A stretch of DNA of 64,000 nt from Dethiosulfatarculus sandiegensis. GTDB lineage: Bacteria > Desulfobacterota > Desulfarculia > Desulfarculales > Desulfarculaceae. The translations under genes and the position numbers were made by a program. The DNA lies in assembly GCF_000931935.2 (NCBI RefSeq), contig NZ_AZAC01000034.1:248001-312000 (forward strand), in the 5' to 3' direction. This document shows positions 32,896 to 41,456 of this stretch, one piece after another. How positions within the stretch are numbered: position 1 is the stretch's first letter; every line of letters begins with the position of its first letter. The notes below the pieces were generated by a model, which was not told the origin of the DNA, ran no database searches, and worked only from the letters and a program-made list of their open reading frames with translations.

Positions 32896-34797
32896 ATGGC
32901 TTCAAATTCACCGCCGGATAGATTTCAGGTTATTGTGGCCGGAGGCGGTCACGCCGGTTGCGAGGCCGCCCTGGCTGCGGCCCGCATGGGCGTGTCCTGT
33001 CTTTTGCTTACCATTAACCTGGATCACATAGCCGCCTTGAGCTGTAATCCGGCAGTGGGGGGACTGGCCAAAGGTCACCTGGTTCGGGAAATAGACGCCC
33101 TGGGCGGCCAAATGGGGCTTACCACCGATGCCAGCGGCATTCAGTTCAGGGTTTTGAACCGGGGCAAGGGCAGGGCGGTCTGGTCCAGCCGGGCCCAGGT
33201 CGATATGGATCTTTATCCCCGCAATATGCAAAAAGCCCTGATAAATCAGCCCAACTTGTGGCTTATGGATGATGAAGTCCAAGGGCTTTTGCTTAAAAAC
33301 GGACGCGTGGACGGAGTTGTGACCGGACATGGCCAGCGCCTTGAGTCGGATTATGTAATCCTCACGGCAGGCACCTTTTTAAGAGGCGTCATTCATGTGG
33401 GGCTGACCCAGACTCCGGCGGGGCGCATGGGTGATCCCCCGGCCAATGCCTTGAGCCGTCAGCTTGAGGAACTGGGATTCTCCCTGGGGCGTTTAAAGAC
33501 AGGCACCACGCCCCGGCTCGACATATCAAGCCTTGATCTGGAGGGGCTGGTTCAACAGCCCGGCGACCCGGATCCCCGCATGTTCAGCTTTCTGGATTCC
33601 AAGCCTGTTTTGAAGCAGGTCCATTGCTGGCTCACCAAAACCACGCCCAAGACCCACGAGATAATCAGGGCCAATCTGGACCAGGCCCCCATGTACGCAG
33701 GCGTGATAACCGGGGTGGGGGCCCGCTACTGCCCTTCGGTTGAAGACAAGGTGGTGCGTTTTCCGGACAAGGAAAGCCATCAGATCTTCCTTGAGCCCCA
33801 GGGGCTTGACAGCAACCTGGTGTATCCCAACGGCATCCCCACCAGCCTGCCTCTGGCTGTGCAGAAACAAATGGTGCGCTCCATGCCGGGCTGTGAAGGG
33901 GCCTTTATCGCCCGGCCGGGTTATGCCATAGAATATGATTACGCAGACCCCAGGGACCTGACCCCCAGCCTGGAATCCCGTCTGCTGCCCGGCCTTTTTC
34001 TGGCCGGACAGATAAACGGCACCAGCGGCTATGAGGAGGCGGCGGCCCAGGGGCTGGTGGCAGGCTTGAGCGCCGCCAGGTCGGCCCTTGGCGCGGAACC
34101 CTTTGTGCTGGACCGGTCCCAGGCTTATATTGGCGTTTTAGTAGATGATCTGGTCACCAAGGGCACCAGGGAGCCTTACCGCATGTTCACCTCCCGGGCT
34201 GAATACCGCCTGAGCCTCAGAGAGGATAACGCAGACTTGCGGCTTACCGCCCTGGGCAGGGAAATGGGGCTGGTCGATGACCTGCGCTGGCAGATTTTTC
34301 AGGCTAAAAAAGCGGAGCTGGAAAATGCCTGGGAGAGGCTTGCCACGGAAAAGGTAATGCCCACAGAGGCCAATAACCTTTTGATGAAGGAGCTTGGAAC
34401 TGCCCCCTTGCGCAGGCCCATGGACGGCACTGATTTTTTGAGGCGTCCCGAACTTTCCCTGGAGAAGGTGGCTGGACTGCATCCGGCCTGGCAGGATCTG
34501 CCCCTGCTTTCCCCCCAGGTGCAGGAGGAGCTTTCCATCAGGGCCCATTATCAGGGTTATGTGGAGCGGGAAAGGCAAAGGGTGGAACAGTTCAGTAAAA
34601 GGGAGGCGGTTCGCCTGCCCGAGGATCTGGATTATCTTTCCCTGCCCGGCCTGAGCCGGGAGGTGCAGGAGAAGCTTGACCGGGTGCGTCCGGTGAGCCT
34701 GGGACAGGCCGGGCGTATAAGCGGAGTGACCCCGGCTGCGCTTTCCATTTTGAGTCTTTTTGTAAAAAGGTTGGCAATACAAGGAAAAGGCGGATAG
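32896..34797 (+). CDS. mnmG: tRNA uridine-5-carboxymethylaminomethyl modification enzyme MnmG (GidA)
   Basis: About 633 residues, the normal length. FAD-binding start VIVAGGGHAGCEAALAAARMG, then LSCNPAVGGLAKGHLVREIDALGG, RVLNRGKGRAVWSSRAQVD, LKTGTTPRLD, and PGLFLAGQINGTSGYEEAAAQG are its hallmarks. With MnmE it installs the carboxymethylaminomethyl group on wobble uridine 34 of several tRNAs. mnmE is not in the window. The frame opens at 32836; ATG 32896 after CGGAAG gives the family length, so I prefer it. Confidence 0.95.
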   Translation: MASNSPPDRFQVIVAGGGHAGCEAALAAARMGVSCLLLTINLDHIAALSCNPAVGGLAKGHLVREIDALGGQMGLTTDASGIQFRVLNRGKGRAVWSSRAQVDMDLYPRNMQKALINQPNLWLMDDEVQGLLLKNGRVDGVVTGHGQRLESDYVILTAGTFLRGVIHVGLTQTPAGRMGDPPANALSRQLEELGFSLGRLKTGTTPRLDISSLDLEGLVQQPGDPDPRMFSFLDSKPVLKQVHCWLTKTTPKTHEIIRANLDQAPMYAGVITGVGARYCPSVEDKVVRFPDKESHQIFLEPQGLDSNLVYPNGIPTSLPLAVQKQMVRSMPGCEGAFIARPGYAIEYDYADPRDLTPSLESRLLPGLFLAGQINGTSGYEEAAAQGLVAGLSAARSALGAEPFVLDRSQAYIGVLVDDLVTKGTREPYRMFTSRAEYRLSLREDNADLRLTALGREMGLVDDLRWQIFQAKKAELENAWERLATEKVMPTEANNLLMKELGTAPLRRPMDGTDFLRRPELSLEKVAGLHPAWQDLPLLSPQVQEELSIRAHYQGYVERERQRVEQFSKREAVRLPEDLDYLSLPGLSREVQEKLDRVRPVSLGQAGRISGVTPAALSILSLFVKRLAIQGKGG

Positions 34798-34885
34798 GTA
34801 AAAGGTTTTTCATCCAAATTTTCGGGCAAGGGCCTGTTTGTTTTTGATTAACCAAGCCGACTTTAGAGGGTGAGTGATCCCCACC

Positions 34886-35512
34886 ATGAACCAGATAAAT
34901 CACATGCAAAAAGACACCCTGGGAGTCTGGGCGGACAGTATGTTTCCAGCCTGGGTGACACCTAATCACCTCACTTATGTGCGCATACTATCTTCCTTTG
35001 CCATGCTCGCCCTGGAACTGACTGATCTTAGCATGGGGCTTATAATCCTCCTGGGCCTGGTAAGCGGATTTTCAGACCTGTTGGACGGCGCTCTGGCCAG
35101 GCAGAGGGGCCAGGTCACCAAATTGGGGGCCTTTTTAGACCCCTTGGGCGACAAGATTTTTGCCCTTATTCTGGCTTTTATCCTTTGGCATCAAGGTTGG
35201 GTGAATGTTTATCTTTTGTTGAGCCTTCTTTTAACCGAGGTTCACACCTTAGGCATTCCCTTGCTGGTTGTGATCCAGCGCAAAAGGGCCGGGAAAAGCC
35301 TTTTCCCGCCACCGGCCGTAAAACCCAACCGCCTGGGTAAATATAAGACTTTCTGCTTGGCCTTTGGCCTTGGTTTTGTCATTATTGCCAATTGGCTGGG
35401 GTTTGTTCCCCTGGAGATGTTTTCCAAATTCGCCATATACCTGGGTTTGCTTCTGGGGCTGGCCGCGGAATTTCGCTATTTCCGGGACTGGCATGCGGGC
35501 ATGTGGACCTGA
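34886..35512 (+). CDS. CDP-alcohol phosphatidyltransferase (PgsA-like)
   Basis: About 208 residues with several membrane helices. The CDP-alcohol phosphatidyltransferase motif is complete: DLLDGALAR, then eight residues, GAFLDPLGD. It transfers a phosphatidyl group from CDP-diacylglycerol to an alcohol; glycerol-3-phosphate (PgsA) is likely, though inositol- or other alcohol-using relatives share this motif. Start uncertain: GTG 34874 and ATG 34886 are in frame with only weak ribosome sites. It sits 88 bases after mnmG. Confidence 0.85.
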   Translation: MNQINHMQKDTLGVWADSMFPAWVTPNHLTYVRILSSFAMLALELTDLSMGLIILLGLVSGFSDLLDGALARQRGQVTKLGAFLDPLGDKIFALILAFILWHQGWVNVYLLLSLLLTEVHTLGIPLLVVIQRKRAGKSLFPPPAVKPNRLGKYKTFCLAFGLGFVIIANWLGFVPLEMFSKFAIYLGLLLGLAAEFRYFRDWHAGMWT

Positions 35513-35530
35513 AAAAGAGGAGTTGACGCC

Positions 35531-36262
35531 ATGGGCGTTTTAAAAGTAGTGCCAGGGGGAATTTACCTGGAGTCCATAAAGAGCAAGGTGGGCACCGGCG
35601 ATACTGCCAAGGATGCCAGCATGGAGAATTTTTATCAGGCTACACCGCTTGAAGACGGCCGAATAAAGGTGCAGCTTCTGGATATACATGATCAGCCAAC
35701 CACCTATTGCGAAGAGGTGGATGAAAAGGAATTTCATCGCCGCTTCAAGCTCCAGGAGAATTACCAGCCCAGGGCCCAGGTGATGAGAGAGGCCCAGGCC
35801 GAAAAAATAACCGCCCGGGCCGAGCGTCACCTCAGGCAAAAGGAATTTCTCTCCGCCGAGTTTGAGTTTGGCAACGCGCTCAAGGTCGATGACAAAAACG
35901 TACGCGCCAACTATGGCCTGGGTCAGACCTACATGGCCACGGGCGAGGTTAAAAAAGCCAAGGACATCTTTAAAAAACTGGTGAACATAGACGATGTCAC
36001 CAGCCCCAGGCATAAACACATATTCAATGATTTCGGAATTCAGCTGCGCAAGCTGGGCATGTATAAAGAGGCGGTTATGCATTACCGCAAGGCTTTAGCC
36101 ATCACCCAAAACGACGAGAACCTTTGGTTCAACCTGGGCAGGGCCCTTTTTGAAGGGGGCAGCAAGGAGCAGGCGGCCAAGGCCCTGCGCAAGGCCCTTG
36201 ACCTGAACCCTGATCTGGAAGAAGCCAAGGCCTTTTTATACAGCGCCACCAAGGGAGGTTAA
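35531..36262 (+). CDS. tetratricopeptide repeat protein
   Basis: A 243-residue soluble protein without a signal peptide. The first 85 residues are a separate region (KVVPGGIYLESIKSKVGTGD ...) that I do not recognise. From about residue 95 to the end there are three to four TPR units: ERHLRQKEFLSAEFEFGNAL, NYGLGQTYMATGEVKKAKDIF, and NLGRALFEGGSKEQAAKALRKAL. TPR modules bind partner proteins. The ATG has GAGGAG ahead of it. It is 18 bases after the phosphatidyltransferase gene. Confidence 0.82.
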   Translation: MGVLKVVPGGIYLESIKSKVGTGDTAKDASMENFYQATPLEDGRIKVQLLDIHDQPTTYCEEVDEKEFHRRFKLQENYQPRAQVMREAQAEKITARAERHLRQKEFLSAEFEFGNALKVDDKNVRANYGLGQTYMATGEVKKAKDIFKKLVNIDDVTSPRHKHIFNDFGIQLRKLGMYKEAVMHYRKALAITQNDENLWFNLGRALFEGGSKEQAAKALRKALDLNPDLEEAKAFLYSATKGG

Positions 36263-36296
36263 CCCGTTTTTTCGGGTCGGGGCCTTTGGCCCCTTT
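36262..36296 (+). terminator. double small hairpin after the TPR gene
   Basis: ACCCG-T6-CGGGT (36262-36277) and GGGGCC-ttt-GGCCCC (36279-36293) follow the stop codon directly, ending in TTT. Their T-run is short, so the terminator is likely but weak. Confidence 0.5.
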
Positions 36297-36389
36297 GATA
36301 AATAATTAAATAAAATAGAATTCGCGCGGGATTCCTGAAGTGAATCTTGCTTTTGCCGTTGTCTTACAAGACTGTGATCGGGAGGAATC

Positions 36390-37238
36390 ATGGATATCAA
36401 GACTATTGGTGTTGTTGGCGCGGGACAGATGGGAAACGGTATAGCTCAGGTGGCTGCCGCTGCCGGTTACTCGGTAATCATGAGCGATATCAAGGAGGAG
36501 TTCTGCCAACGCGGTGTGGCCACAATTGAAAAGAGCTTGAGCCGCTTGGTGAAAAAGGAAAAAATCACAGCCGACGACCAAAAGGCGATTTTAGGGCGTA
36601 TTGACACCACCACCGATATCGCGAATATGGCGAAGGCTGATTTCGTGGTGGAAGCTGCCACGGAAAACGTTGAGCTCAAACTGAACATCTTCCGCCAGTT
36701 GGATGAGATCTGCCCTGAGGGCGTTATCCTTTCCAGTAACACCAGCTCCATTTCAATTACCAAGATAGCAGGCGCCACCAAGCGTCCTGACAAGGTTATC
36801 GGCATGCATTTCATGAATCCGGTGCCGATGATGAAGCTGGTTGAGGTTATCAAGGGGCTGGCCACCAGTGAAGAGACCAACCAGCTCACCTTTGATCTTG
36901 CCAAACAGATGAAGAAAATACCGGTGCCTGCCAACGACTATCCCGGATTTATCGCCAACCGCATCCTCATGCCGATGATCAACGAGGCGGTTTACTGCGT
37001 AATGGAAGGCGTGGGCGAGCCCGAGGATATTGACCAGGTCATGAAGCTCGGCATGAACCATCCCATGGGCCCCCTGGCCCTGGCGGACCTGATCGGCCTG
37101 GACACCTGCCTGGCGATCATGGAGGTTCTGCATACCGGTATGGGGGACACCAAGTATCGTCCTTGCCCGCTCTTGCGTAAATATGTGGATCAAGGCTGGC
37201 TGGGCCGCAAAACCGGCAGAGGTTTTTACCAGTACTAA
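36390..37238 (+). CDS. hbd: 3-hydroxybutyryl-CoA dehydrogenase
   Basis: A 282-residue NAD(P)-dependent 3-hydroxyacyl-CoA dehydrogenase of the short Hbd/PaaH type. N-terminal Rossmann motif GVVGAGQMGNGIAQVAA, then SSNTSSISIT, IGMHFMNPVPMMKLVEVI with the catalytic His, and YPGFIANRILMPMINEAV in the C-terminal domain. It reduces acetoacetyl-CoA or oxidises 3-hydroxybutyryl-CoA, a step in fatty-acid and butyrate metabolism in anaerobes. RBS GGGAGGAATC precedes the ATG. No other beta-oxidation genes are next to it. Confidence 0.95.
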   Translation: MDIKTIGVVGAGQMGNGIAQVAAAAGYSVIMSDIKEEFCQRGVATIEKSLSRLVKKEKITADDQKAILGRIDTTTDIANMAKADFVVEAATENVELKLNIFRQLDEICPEGVILSSNTSSISITKIAGATKRPDKVIGMHFMNPVPMMKLVEVIKGLATSEETNQLTFDLAKQMKKIPVPANDYPGFIANRILMPMINEAVYCVMEGVGEPEDIDQVMKLGMNHPMGPLALADLIGLDTCLAIMEVLHTGMGDTKYRPCPLLRKYVDQGWLGRKTGRGFYQY

Positions 37239-37381
37239 AGCGGGCTGGTTGCCGACGGGTCATGAACGGCCCGCTAAGCAGCCCTAAAAAAATGCAAGTA
37301 AGTTGTTGAAATTTATTTTTGGCAACTTGATTGTAAAAAAGTCACGGGCGACTTTTTGTAAATCGCATCAGTTGATATCAA

Positions 37382-37421
37382 GGGTGAAGCCGGATAGGGT
37401 TTATCCGGCTTCACCCCGTTT
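37382..37421 (+). terminator. rho-independent terminator after hbd
   Basis: Perfect 15-bp arms 37382-37396 and 37402-37416 with a 5-base loop, followed by CGTTTT. Confidence 0.8.
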
Positions 37422-37450
37422 TCCGGTCATGGGCTGATCGGGAAAAAATG

Positions 37451-37471
37451 GCCCGGCTTTAAACGCCGGGC
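37451..37471 (+). repeat. 7-bp hairpin in the hisH leader
   Basis: GCCCGGC (37451-37457) and GCCGGGC (37465-37471) flank TTTAAAC, 25 bases ahead of the hisH start. It may be a leader structure; no leader peptide with His codons is visible. Confidence 0.5.
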
Positions 37472-37496
37472 GCGCCGTCCTTTATAGGAGATACAA

Positions 37497-38132
37497 GTGT
37501 TAGCCATCGTGGATTACAAAGCCGGTAACCTGACCAGCGTGGAACGGGCGGTCAGGCACCTGGGCGCGTCATGCCGCATCACAGACGACCCCGGTGAAGT
37601 GGATCGGGCCGAAAGAATAATTTTTCCAGGAGTGGGGGCCGCAGCCGCGTCCATGGAGAACTTGCATAGACTGGGGCTGGACAAGGCCCTTGGCCGGGCC
37701 GTGCATCAGGGTAAGCCGGTTTTGGGTATCTGCGTGGGGTGCCAGATTATTTTTGAGCACAGCGAAGAAGGGCAGACACCTTGCCTGGGTTTGATCCCCG
37801 GTAAAGTGAAACGTTTCGACTCATCTTTGCTCACAAAGGAGCAAAAGCCGATCAAGGTGCCCCATATGGGCTGGAACCAGGTGACCTGGCGAAAGTCCCA
37901 TCCGGTTTTCAAGGGACTCCAGAATCAGGACCAGTTCTATTTTGTGCACTCCTATTATCCGGTCCCTCAAGATCCGGAACACGTCCTGGGTACAACGGAA
38001 TACGGCCTTACCTTTGCCTCGGCGGTAGCCAAGGGCTCTCTGGCCGCGGTCCAGTTTCATGCGGAAAAATCCGGTCGGGCCGGGCTTGTCATTCTCTCCA
38101 ATTTTCTTTCCTGGGACGGCAAGGAGGTTTAG
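37497..38132 (+). CDS. hisH: imidazole glycerol phosphate synthase, glutaminase subunit HisH
   Basis: A 211-residue class I glutamine amidotransferase: VDYKAGNLTSVERAVRHLG, catalytic Cys in GICVGCQIIF (about 80), and His/Glu in QFHAEKSG near 186-190, so the triad is complete. With HisF it makes imidazole glycerol phosphate and AICAR in histidine synthesis. The start is GTG 37497 behind ATAGGAGATAC. hisF follows after three bases. No other his genes are nearby. Confidence 0.93.
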   Translation: MLAIVDYKAGNLTSVERAVRHLGASCRITDDPGEVDRAERIIFPGVGAAAASMENLHRLGLDKALGRAVHQGKPVLGICVGCQIIFEHSEEGQTPCLGLIPGKVKRFDSSLLTKEQKPIKVPHMGWNQVTWRKSHPVFKGLQNQDQFYFVHSYYPVPQDPEHVLGTTEYGLTFASAVAKGSLAAVQFHAEKSGRAGLVILSNFLSWDGKEV

Positions 38133-38135
38133 AAA

Positions 38136-38915
38136 GTGCTATCAAAGCGCATAATCCCTTGCCTGGACGTAAGGGACGGCAAACTCACCAAAGGCATCAA
38201 GTTCAAGGGCAACGTGGATATAGGCGACCCGGTGGAGATGGCCAAGTTCTACTATGATCAGGGCGCTGATGAATTGGTGTTTTATGACATAACCGCCAGT
38301 TCGGACCACAGAAATATCATGCTCGAGGTTGTGGAAAAGGTGGCCGGCACCATATTTATCCCCTTTTCCGTGGGCGGCGGCATAAGAAACCTGGAAGATA
38401 TGCGGGCCGTTTTATTGGCCGGAGCCGAGAAGATAAGCGTCAACTCGGCTGCGGTGAAAACACCTGAGATCATCAGCCAGGGGGCAAATGCCTTTGGCAA
38501 CCAGTGCGTGGTTTTGGGCATGGATGTGCTTAAGGTGCCGGTCTCGGCAACCATCCCCAGCGGTTATGAGGTGGTGATCCACGGAGGCAGAAAGCCCATG
38601 GGCTTGGATGCCCTGGCCTGGGCCAAGAGGGGCCAGGAGCTGGGAGCAGGCGAGATCTGCTTAAACAGCATAGACGCGGACGGCACCAAGGAAGGGTATG
38701 AACTGGAGCTCACCAGCCTTATAAGCCGGGCGGTTGAGATCCCGGTGATCGCCTCCGGCGGGGCGGGCAGGCCCGAGCATCTGGCAGAGGTGCTCACCAA
38801 GGGCTCGGCCGACGCCGCGCTCATCGCCTCCATGACCCATTACGGTGAATATACGGTAAAGCAAATCAAAGACCACCTGCATGGCGCGGGTATAGCTATC
38901 AGACGGTTTTGGTAG
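38136..38915 (+). CDS. hisF: imidazole glycerol phosphate synthase, cyclase subunit HisF
   Basis: A 259-residue (beta/alpha)8 barrel: KRIIPCLDVRDGKLTKGIKF with the first catalytic Asp, DELVFYDITASSDHR, IPFSVGGGIRNLEDM, VVLGMDVL with the second catalytic Asp, and SIDADGTKEGY, then PVIASGGAG. It accepts ammonia from HisH and closes the imidazole ring. Start is GTG 38136. Together with hisH it forms the full enzyme although the rest of the histidine pathway is elsewhere. Confidence 0.95.
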   Translation: MLSKRIIPCLDVRDGKLTKGIKFKGNVDIGDPVEMAKFYYDQGADELVFYDITASSDHRNIMLEVVEKVAGTIFIPFSVGGGIRNLEDMRAVLLAGAEKISVNSAAVKTPEIISQGANAFGNQCVVLGMDVLKVPVSATIPSGYEVVIHGGRKPMGLDALAWAKRGQELGAGEICLNSIDADGTKEGYELELTSLISRAVEIPVIASGGAGRPEHLAEVLTKGSADAALIASMTHYGEYTVKQIKDHLHGAGIAIRRFW

Positions 38916-38924
38916 GGAATAATC

Positions 38925-39728
38925 ATGATTGCACCCAAAGACCTGTTTGAATTGGACGGCCTTAGCCACAGATCTCTTTTCCAGGGAGTCGATCTGGTCT
39001 GGGACGCCTTGGACCATATCAAGGAATATACTATCCGCTGTGTGGAAGAGGCCGGTTCCTTGCCCGAAGCCTTGACCAGAAACGGTGTGGTATTGGCGGA
39101 TACTGTGGTGATTCATGAGGGTGTGGTGCATGATTCGGGATTTGAACTTTTGGGCGGAGACCCCACCAAATTCACCATGAAGGTGCGCTTGGGTGATAAG
39201 GAAGTGACGGACGCTGCGGTGGTTTACCAGGGAGCGACCTTTATGGATAACCGGGTCCATCTGGCTCCGGGCTGCAAGGTGGAGCCGGGTGCATTGCTGA
39301 AAGGCCCCAGTTTTATCGGTCCCGGCACAGAGGTGCGCCAGGGCGCTTATTTGCGCGGCGGTTGCCTGGTGGGCAGCTCCTGCGTGGTGGGGCACACCAC
39401 GGAGATCAAGAACTCCGTCATGCTCGACGGAGCCAAGGCCGGTCATTTCGCCTACCTGGGGGATTCAATCCTGGGCAGGGAAGTCAACCTTGGCGCTGGC
39501 ACCAAGCTGGCCAACTTGAAGATCCTGGAGAAGCCTTACCGCATAACCGTGGGGGATGAACTTTATGTGATCAAGCGGCGCAAGTTCGGGGCTATTTTGG
39601 GAGACAAGGTGGAGACCGGCTGCAACACGGTAACCAATCCCGGAACCGTGATGGGTAAAAGATCCATGGTTTCTCCCTGCTCCTCGGTCAAGGGCGGATA
39701 TCACAAGCCCAGAACCATTATCCGCTAA
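38925..39728 (+). CDS. left-handed beta-helix protein, GlmU C-terminal-like
   Basis: A 267-residue protein. The first 75 residues (LFQGVDLVWDALDHIKEYTI ...) carry no nucleotidyltransferase motif. From about 85 on there are hexapeptide repeats (VYQGATFMDNRVHLAPGCKV, GPSFIGPGTEVRQGAYLRG, GHTTEIKNSVMLDGAKAGHFAYLGDSILG), which form a left-handed beta helix like the acyltransferase half of GlmU and related sugar-nucleotide enzymes. The residues HTTEIKNS and GHFAYLGDS resemble the GlmU acetyl-CoA site. It may be an acetyltransferase; the acceptor is unknown. It is ten bases after hisF and three bases before the next gene. Confidence 0.8.
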   Translation: MIAPKDLFELDGLSHRSLFQGVDLVWDALDHIKEYTIRCVEEAGSLPEALTRNGVVLADTVVIHEGVVHDSGFELLGGDPTKFTMKVRLGDKEVTDAAVVYQGATFMDNRVHLAPGCKVEPGALLKGPSFIGPGTEVRQGAYLRGGCLVGSSCVVGHTTEIKNSVMLDGAKAGHFAYLGDSILGREVNLGAGTKLANLKILEKPYRITVGDELYVIKRRKFGAILGDKVETGCNTVTNPGTVMGKRSMVSPCSSVKGGYHKPRTIIR

Positions 39729-39730
39729 AA

Positions 39731-40858
39731 ATGCCACCTGAAAAGGGATTTATCACAACGCGGTCCGGCCATGACGGGCCGCGTTTGCTTTTTCTGGAGC
39801 CATATCTGGCCGCCTCGCACAAGGCCCTTATCTCCGGGCTTACCAGGCATGTCAGGGCCAGGTGGCAGATCTGGGCCATGCCGGGGCGTTTTTTCCGCTG
39901 GCGCATGCGGGGAGGCGCGGCCTGCCTGGCAGGCGAGCTTGGCAAAAAAAGACCCGAGGCAGACGGCCTTATTTGCTCCTCCATGCTTAACCTGGCGGAG
40001 CTTAAGGGGTTGGCTCCCTGGTTGGCAGGCCTGCCCAGCCTGGTTTATTTTCATGAAAATCAGCTCACCTATCCCGCTCCGGGAGGCGTTGACCAGGAGC
40101 AGAAAAAAAAGGACCTGTTTTTGGGCGTTTCCAATATAACCAGCGCCCTGGCTGCGGATATAGTCGTCTTCAACTCCCGCTTTCACAGAGATCAATTCCT
40201 GGGGGCTGTGGATGAGCTTATGTTTTCCGTGCCTGATTTTGGCTTGAAAGACGCCGCGAAAGTAATACAAGCCAAGTCCGAGGTGCTGCCTGTGCCGGTG
40301 GATATGAGCCCGAAGCCTGAAGTCAACTCCAGGCAGGGGGCCTTACGCCTGATCTGGAATCATCGCTGGGAACATGATAAAGACCCGGAGGCCTTTTTTG
40401 ACGCCTTGTTTGCCCTGGCTGATCAGGGATTGGATTTCAAGGTTGCCGTGCTGGGGCAAAGGGCGGCCCGTTGGCCCGGGATTTTTGATGAGGCTCCGGC
40501 TGTTTTGGGCAAGCGCCTGGTGCAGATGGGGCCGGCCGAGCCATATCAATCATACCTGGATTGGCTCAAATGGGGCGACTTGGTGGTAAGCACCGCCAAG
40601 CAGGAGTTTATGGGGTTGGCTGTGGCTGAAGCGGTATTGGCCGGAGCCAGGCCTTTGGTGCCGGATGCCTTGGCATATCCAGAGTTTTATGCTAAAAGAT
40701 TTCGCTACCAAACAGGCGAGTTGGCCAAGGCGCTAAGCCGTTTTTGTAAGGACCCGGCCCTGGCCAGGTCTGAAGACTGGACCAGGTTCGCGGTCCGCTT
40801 TACCTGGCAGGTTCAAAAAAACGCCTGGCAGGAAACCATTAATCGTCTTTTGGGCTGA
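39731..40858 (+). CDS. DUF3524-type glycosyltransferase, tRNA-queuosine mannosyltransferase-like
   Basis: A 375-residue glycosyltransferase of the group-1 (GT4-like) fold. The N-terminal domain matches the DUF3524/QTMAN family: LFLEPYLAASHKALISGL, FRWRMRGGA, VYFHENQLTYP and NHRWEHDKDPE. The C-terminal domain has the GT4 nucleotide-sugar site (EFMGLAVAEAVLAGARPLVPD). In animals QTMAN (GTDC1) adds mannose to queuosine in tRNA-Asp; bacterial relatives are annotated by homology only. It follows the left-handed beta-helix gene by three bases. Acceptor identity here is inferred and could be another polyol or sugar. Confidence 0.8.
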   Translation: MPPEKGFITTRSGHDGPRLLFLEPYLAASHKALISGLTRHVRARWQIWAMPGRFFRWRMRGGAACLAGELGKKRPEADGLICSSMLNLAELKGLAPWLAGLPSLVYFHENQLTYPAPGGVDQEQKKKDLFLGVSNITSALAADIVVFNSRFHRDQFLGAVDELMFSVPDFGLKDAAKVIQAKSEVLPVPVDMSPKPEVNSRQGALRLIWNHRWEHDKDPEAFFDALFALADQGLDFKVAVLGQRAARWPGIFDEAPAVLGKRLVQMGPAEPYQSYLDWLKWGDLVVSTAKQEFMGLAVAEAVLAGARPLVPDALAYPEFYAKRFRYQTGELAKALSRFCKDPALARSEDWTRFAVRFTWQVQKNAWQETINRLLG

Positions 40859-40887
40859 TAAACTTTAGCCCTGTTAAAGGAGTGCTT

Positions 40888-41364
40888 ATGGAGATGCGCC
40901 ACAAGGAACGTCAGATAACGGATAAACAGGAACTGTGGCAAATGCTCCAAAAGGCGTCACACCTGCGCCTGGCGCTTTGCGATCAGGGGAAACCATATAT
41001 TGTGGCCATGAATTACGGACTTGACCAAGAAAGTGATTCACTTTACCTGCATTGCGCGCTTAAGGGGCGCAAAATGGATATCCTGGCTCAAAACAACCAT
41101 GTCTGTTTTCAGGTGGAAGAAGTGGCCGAACTTATAGACGGCGGGAAAAGAGCCTGTAAATGGAGTATGCGTTATAAAAGCCTGGTGGGCTTTGGACTGG
41201 CCAGGGTTCTCACCGATCCGGATGAAAAACAAAAGGGACTTTCCGTCATAATGGCCCATTACACAGAAGACTCCGTTGAAATCGACCGGAAGGTTGTTGA
41301 ATCAACTGCGGTGCTTAAGGTCCAAATAACAGAAATGACAGGCAAAATGTCTAAGCAACGCTAG
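40888..41364 (+). CDS. pyridoxamine 5'-phosphate oxidase-family flavoprotein
   Basis: About 158 residues, split-barrel FMN-binding fold: HLRLALCDQGKPYIVAMNYG, LYLHCALKGRKMDIL, HVCFQVE and KSLVGFGLARVL, the pattern of the NimA/PNPOx-like group found in many anaerobes. A flavin- or haem-binding reductase role is typical; the substrate is unknown. GTG 40882 also opens the frame, but ATG 40888 follows AAAGGAG (40876-40882) by five bases, so I use that. Confidence 0.82.
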   Translation: MEMRHKERQITDKQELWQMLQKASHLRLALCDQGKPYIVAMNYGLDQESDSLYLHCALKGRKMDILAQNNHVCFQVEEVAELIDGGKRACKWSMRYKSLVGFGLARVLTDPDEKQKGLSVIMAHYTEDSVEIDRKVVESTAVLKVQITEMTGKMSKQR

Positions 41365-41400
41365 GCTGCCATTTCGGAAGAATTAAGTTGTTTATAAATT

Positions 41401-41433
41401 AAGGCCCACTTCTTATGAAAAGAAGTGGGCCTT
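41401..41433. terminator. terminator between convergent genes
   Basis: Perfect 14-bp arms 41401-41414 and 41420-41433 with a 5-base loop; it lies between the flavoprotein gene and the CoA-transferase gene. Confidence 0.8.
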
Positions 41434-41456
41434 GTGAAATATAAGTTTTCTACAAA

